Shown here one piece after another: positions 21,227-24,683 of a stretch of DNA of 24,683 bases; position 1 is the first letter of the stretch, and each line of letters opens with the position of its first letter. Position numbers and translations under genes: made by a program. Under the pieces are notes generated by a model, which did not search any database, was not told the DNA's origin, and saw nothing but the letters and a program-made list of their open reading frames with translations. Source of the DNA: CAZHRJ01 sp964534765 (lineage in GTDB: Bacteria; Lindowbacteria; 2-12-FULL-62-27); assembly GCA_964534765.1 (NCBI GenBank), contig CAZHRJ010000034.1, positions 1 to 24,683 of the forward strand, written 5' to 3'.

Positions 21227-24200
21227 ATGGCGCCGAAGGGACCGAAGGTCGCGCTCGGCCAGACGGACATAGGCGACGGGGGCCTCGGCGTCCTCGACAA
21301 TCGTCGAAAATGACAGTTCCGCACCACGGCGGTCGCCGGAAGCCAGAAGGAGCAGACCCAGCCGGTACCGGGCAGGAATGAACTCGCCGCTCTCCCGGAT
21401 GAGATTCCTATAAACATCCGTTGCTTCCTTGGTCTTCCCGCGCAGTTCCAGAAGACGGCCCAGAAAAAATTTCCCGCGGGCGCTCTTTTTGGATACCTGA
21501 CGAAGAATATGTTCTCCCTGGTCGGGAGATTTTGACAAGCCCAGCGACATGCCCCAGGCCATGATGAGTTCAGCCGGATCCGATCCGGGGCCCGCCTGAT
21601 CCAGATAGCCGAGCGCCTCCGCCGGCCGGCTGATGATCAGTTCGAGTTGTCCCAGACGCAAATTGGCGGGGATCCGCCAATCGGGCGACTGCCGCGCGCG
21701 ATCCAGCGCCGCTTTGCCAATCTCATAGAGACCCAGCCGCAAGTGCAGGACACCTTTCAAGTAATAGGCTTCCGCTGACTGCGTCCGGTTGATCACGTAA
21801 TCGCACAGCCCAATCGCCGATTCCGCATCTCCCGATTCGGCCCGGCGGCGCGCGGAATTCAAAACGTCCCGCGTCCATCCATCCGACAGGGGCGAGGGGC
21901 TCTCAGGTTTTTCGCCGATGATCCGCCGGAGCAATTCGGCGTCCTGTTTTTCCAGTGAGATGTCAAATCTACCCGATTCCGCCGCCAGAATGGCCTGAAA
22001 TAGTCCTCCGCTCGGCGCATATCTCGACGCTTCGTTTATCTGGCCGGCTCGAAACCAGTACCATGCGGTCTTCATCCGATCCTCTTCGCTTTCCTCCCCC
22101 CGTTCCATCCAACCGGCGGCCATCTCCCATTGATCCTGATCCGCGTAGGCCAACGCGATCGTCCGGCAGACTAGTTTGGATTTCGGTTCCAGGGGGAGGA
22201 GCACGTCGATCGCCAAAGACGCCTGCCGGACGGACATGAACAGCGCCGCCAGGCCCAGCGCCGCGGCCTCGCCGGTCGGAGTAACCCGCAGGGCGGTGAG
22301 GTAGGCGGACTGCGCGGCGCCGCGGTTTCCCATGGCGAATTCGAACTGACCGAGCAACAGATACGCGGCGGGTGTGTCCCGTGTGAGCGCGTAGAGCACC
22401 CTCCCCATTTTTTCCGGCTCGCTCATATCGCCGCGCCTCAGCCTGTCCGATATCCACGCCATCCGGTCCTGCGCGGTCTTTCCGGGTTCAGACGCGTCCC
22501 TGTCCATCTCCCCAAACGCCTCCACCCAGCGATCCTGCCGGGCCAATAGATCCGACATCTTGCGGGCCGCATCCGCCGCCACCGCGCTGGAGTCGGACGA
22601 TGCAATCTGCCGGTAAACCAGTTCCGCCTTCCGGGGCTGGCGGGTCTGCTCGTAGAGAGTGGCCAGAAGCGCCGCACGCTGGATCTGAAAAGCCAGGCCC
22701 ATCTGTTCCTGCTCGAGAAGTCGAATCGCGTCCGGCGATCGATTAGATCGGGCCAGGCACGCCGCGCGGCGCAGCAGATTCGGCGACGAGGCGGAATCGG
22801 GAAGATCCTCATACATCCTCAGCGCTTCCGAAAACCGGCCCGACGCAAATGCAGCCTCCGCGCCCGACCGCCTCTGCCTCGACTCCGCCATATCCAGAAG
22901 CCTGGTCTCCTCCTCCGACAGAGCGCGCCTCTTCCTCAGCATCTGAAAAAGAATTTCGGCGTCCGGCCAGCGGTTTTCCGACATGGCGGACCGGGCGGCA
23001 AACGACAAATCATCCGCGGTGGCCGTCCCGGGATCGACCTCGATCCGATCCAGAAACGCGCGCCTCACCGCCGGCGACTGCGGCATCCATTTCATGAGCG
23101 CCGCAAACAGCGTGTCGGCGGCGCGCGTGGACAGATCCGACCGGCCCAGCCGGCGCAGACGCGTCTCGATCTGCTCCATGAGAACCACCCGATCGGCTGA
23201 AGGAAGATTGGCTCCAAATGCGTCCACCGAAACGCGCAGGGCCTCCAGAGGTTTCCCACGGCGATCCAGCAGTTCGGCGTAAAGAACCTGAGCCGCCGGA
23301 TCATCCAGGCCATGGCCGATGGCGTCCTGCAGGGCCGAATACGATTCCTGCGTCTGGCCTTCTGACGCCAGAATTTTCGCGTATTCGTAAGTCAACGGCG
23401 CGTCCAAGCGGACAGCGGGAAACTTCTTTCGCATGTCCAGCAGGAGCGATTTGACCGCCTTCGGGCCCTTCACGCGCCTCGCGTAAACCAGATACTCCCG
23501 ATAAAAGTTCAGGCCCGCCACCGGGTCCTGATCCAGATCGCTCCGCGTCAGCAGGTCAAACGCCCGGTCCACCGGCCGGCCCAGCGTGACCGGCAGATCT
23601 GATGGATCCTCGGGCGATGCCAGCCGGATGATCTCCCGCGCGGCGCTCTGCCGGTGCGCCGCGCTGCCGACATCCATCAGGGTCACCAGATCCGCGAATC
23701 GCTCTTCCACAGACGGCGCGCCTCCGGCGACGCCGCCCTTGGCACGGACCCATTTGGCGAGAATGTCCGCGTTTTGCTTAAGATGCGGAAACGATTTGAT
23801 CAGCGACTGGGCTTCGGACAGTTCACCCCGATCCAGATGCAGTTGCGCCATCCACCCCGCGGCCTCCATGTCGCTCGGCGCCAAGCGACGCAGTTCCTTG
23901 AGGAGCGGCAGATCCGCGGCCAGGGATCGTTGAGCCGCGACCGTTTGAAGATACGCCTTGACGATGACAGACTCCGCGATGCCGGGTCTGGGATGATGCC
24001 GCAAAATTTTCCGGGCCGCCAGAAACGCTTTTTCGGCCTGGGGGAAAATCCGCTGCTGATGGTAGGCCATTCCCAGCTCGTAATGCAGGACTGGAGAATC
24101 CGGCGCGAGAATCAACTGTCGAACCAGCCGCGACATGGATCGGCCGGCGGTGGCCGGCGGGGCGGCAAACGCCGGTTCGGCGGGCGCCGCGGACAAAAGT

Positions 24201-24238
24201 TGGATACCGATGAGGAGGGGGATCACCGCGAAAACCAC
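21215..24238 (-). CDS. Large exported TPR-repeat protein, 1007 aa
   Basis: A long protein made almost wholly of tetratricopeptide-like helical pairs after an N-terminal signal peptide (hydrophobic stretch 2-24, with Ala-rich cleavage region AEPAFAAPP). Repeats are visible throughout, e.g. VLHYELGMAYHQQRIFPQAEKAFLAA near residue 50, ALRMYEDLPDSASSPNLLRRAA in the middle and YYLKGVLHLRLGLYEIGKAAL near residue 840. No catalytic domain was seen. It should act in the periplasm as a protein-protein scaffold, possibly at an outer-membrane export complex. GTG 24238 is chosen because GGAGGA lies 6 nt upstream. It overlaps the end of the MCE-like lipoprotein gene by 16 nt, so the two are translated together. 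The family is not identified beyond TPR; a link to glycan or lipid export is only a possibility. Confidence 0.85.
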   Translation of the reverse strand: MVFAVIPLLIGIQLLSAAPAEPAFAAPPATAGRSMSRLVRQLILAPDSPVLHYELGMAYHQQRIFPQAEKAFLAARKILRHHPRPGIAESVIVKAYLQTVAAQRSLAADLPLLKELRRLAPSDMEAAGWMAQLHLDRGELSEAQSLIKSFPHLKQNADILAKWVRAKGGVAGGAPSVEERFADLVTLMDVGSAAHRQSAAREIIRLASPEDPSDLPVTLGRPVDRAFDLLTRSDLDQDPVAGLNFYREYLVYARRVKGPKAVKSLLLDMRKKFPAVRLDAPLTYEYAKILASEGQTQESYSALQDAIGHGLDDPAAQVLYAELLDRRGKPLEALRVSVDAFGANLPSADRVVLMEQIETRLRRLGRSDLSTRAADTLFAALMKWMPQSPAVRRAFLDRIEVDPGTATADDLSFAARSAMSENRWPDAEILFQMLRKRRALSEEETRLLDMAESRQRRSGAEAAFASGRFSEALRMYEDLPDSASSPNLLRRAACLARSNRSPDAIRLLEQEQMGLAFQIQRAALLATLYEQTRQPRKAELVYRQIASSDSSAVAADAARKMSDLLARQDRWVEAFGEMDRDASEPGKTAQDRMAWISDRLRRGDMSEPEKMGRVLYALTRDTPAAYLLLGQFEFAMGNRGAAQSAYLTALRVTPTGEAAALGLAALFMSVRQASLAIDVLLPLEPKSKLVCRTIALAYADQDQWEMAAGWMERGEESEEDRMKTAWYWFRAGQINEASRYAPSGGLFQAILAAESGRFDISLEKQDAELLRRIIGEKPESPSPLSDGWTRDVLNSARRRAESGDAESAIGLCDYVINRTQSAEAYYLKGVLHLRLGLYEIGKAALDRARQSPDWRIPANLRLGQLELIISRPAEALGYLDQAGPGSDPAELIMAWGMSLGLSKSPDQGEHILRQVSKKSARGKFFLGRLLELRGKTKEATDVYRNLIRESGEFIPARYRLGLLLLASGDRRGAELSFSTIVEDAEAPVAYVRLAERDLRSLRRHPQD

Positions 24239-24651
24239 AATTGATCCTCCAGAGGAGACGCCGGCACCAGCACAAGGATTTTTTCACCGGCGCGACGCGG
24301 GACGGGGCTTGAGACGTTTTCCAGAATACGCAAAAATCGGTTCCCGGATTCATCCAAAACCAGCTCGACCTGGGCGGAATGCGATAGCCGATATCCGGCG
24401 TCAAACCGGACGGTCGCCTCGACGGCATTGCGCGACGCCTGAAGACCGGTCACTTGGCCGACCGATTGCGGCCCCTGCCTTACAGGCGCGCCGACCTCGA
24501 TTCCCGCGGCGGTCGACAGAATAAAAATTTCCTCCGAGCCGCCAATACCGACGCTGGAACAGGCAACCGCGGACGCCGCCAGCAGTCCCGCCAGGCCGAA
24601 TCGCAGGGCAGGACGAAAAATCCGACTACCCAGCGGGCGCGCCGCGCTCAA
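24223..24651 (-). CDS. MCE/MlaD-like lipoprotein
   Basis: A 142-aa predicted lipoprotein. The hydrophobic signal LRFGLAGLLAASAVAC ends at a Cys near residue 31 with an acceptable lipobox (AVAC). The mature part, GIEVGAPVRQGPQSVGQVTG followed by an ATVRFDAGYRL strand and a short Leu/Val-rich end, resembles the single MCE domain of MlaD-type lipid-transport proteins, which shuttle phospholipid between the membranes. It lacks the long C-terminal helical part of MlaD. It starts with TTG at 24651 with no visible ribosome site, and overlaps the 3' end of an upstream frame by 26 nt and the TPR gene by 16 nt. Translational coupling to both is likely. The MCE call is moderate; the lipoprotein call is stronger. 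Confidence 0.7.
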   Translation of the reverse strand: MSAARPLGSRIFRPALRFGLAGLLAASAVACSSVGIGGSEEIFILSTAAGIEVGAPVRQGPQSVGQVTGLQASRNAVEATVRFDAGYRLSHSAQVELVLDESGNRFLRILENVSSPVPRRAGEKILVLVPASPLEDQLWFSR

Positions 24652-24683
24652 GACGGAAAATATATTTCCCGTCCTTCTCGGTG
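24626..24683 (-). CDS. 3' tip of an unknown gene
   Basis: The minus strand enters from the right edge with an open frame of 19 codons ending in EKDGKYIFRLERGAPAG and a TAG stop. The composition looks like a real protein end (alternating charged and hydrophobic residues). It runs directly into the lipoprotein gene with a 26-nt overlap, as in the next junction. The product cannot be identified. If the downstream lipoprotein is MlaD-like, an ABC ATPase or permease of lipid transport would be expected here. Confidence 0.4.
   Translation of the reverse strand, partial: TEKDGKYIFRLERGAPAG

Noticed and set aside
1..24683. CRISPR array, prophage, integrase or transposon ends
   Set aside because: No regularly spaced repeats, no integrase or terminase and no long inverted repeats were seen; the only short tandem repeat is the 12-bp one near 21200.

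Overview
The window is GC-rich bacterial chromosome, almost completely coding, with genes mostly in tight or overlapping runs on both strands. The sequence suggests a Gram-negative organism. It has an ADP-heptose epimerase for LPS core, two predicted lipoproteins, a Tat-exported phosphoesterase, an MCE/MlaD-like lipoprotein and PhnD-type periplasmic capture. The UbiA-family prenyltransferase resembles the menaquinone (MqnP-like) branch. I cannot assign a phylum from these data. There is no phage, integrase, complete insertion sequence or CRISPR array. The only clearly mobile-type cassette is a vapBC toxin-antitoxin pair, which is visibly more AT-rich than its surroundings.

Left part (1-5270): the 3' end of an RlmI-type 23S rRNA methyltransferase, then a small unknown protein, a Tat-exported metallophosphoesterase and a UbiA-family prenyltransferase on the plus strand. 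Facing them on the minus strand are an Anbu proteasome-like peptidase and a transglutaminase-like protein with a 4-nt overlap. Upstream of these on the minus strand is vapBC, with a consensus promoter and nested inverted repeats.

Middle (5347-12550, plus strand): enolase is translationally coupled to a two-TM protein with a helix-hairpin-helix-like C-terminus. An acidic, Pro/Ala-rich protein and a small basic protein follow. After these come a PhnD-like lipoprotein and a CACHE/HAMP/GAF-like/GGDEF diguanylate cyclase, probably a ligand-sensing pair.

Right-middle (12556-17476): glutamine synthetase type I in which the adenylylation tyrosine is replaced by Phe; tRNA-Asp(GUC) on the minus strand; an aldehyde dehydrogenase divergent from that tRNA; an unknown 146-aa protein; and HldD-type ADP-L-glycero-D-manno-heptose 6-epimerase.

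Right end (17519-24683): the most interesting block is a lysine 2,3-aminomutase followed by two different D-Ala-D-Ala-ligase-like ATP-grasp proteins. This looks like a small pathway that makes beta-lysine and ligates it to something. It converges on a minus-strand run made of the 3' tip of an unknown gene, an MCE/MlaD-like lipoprotein and a 1007-aa exported TPR protein. The two converging stop codons lie inside a threefold 12-bp tandem repeat.
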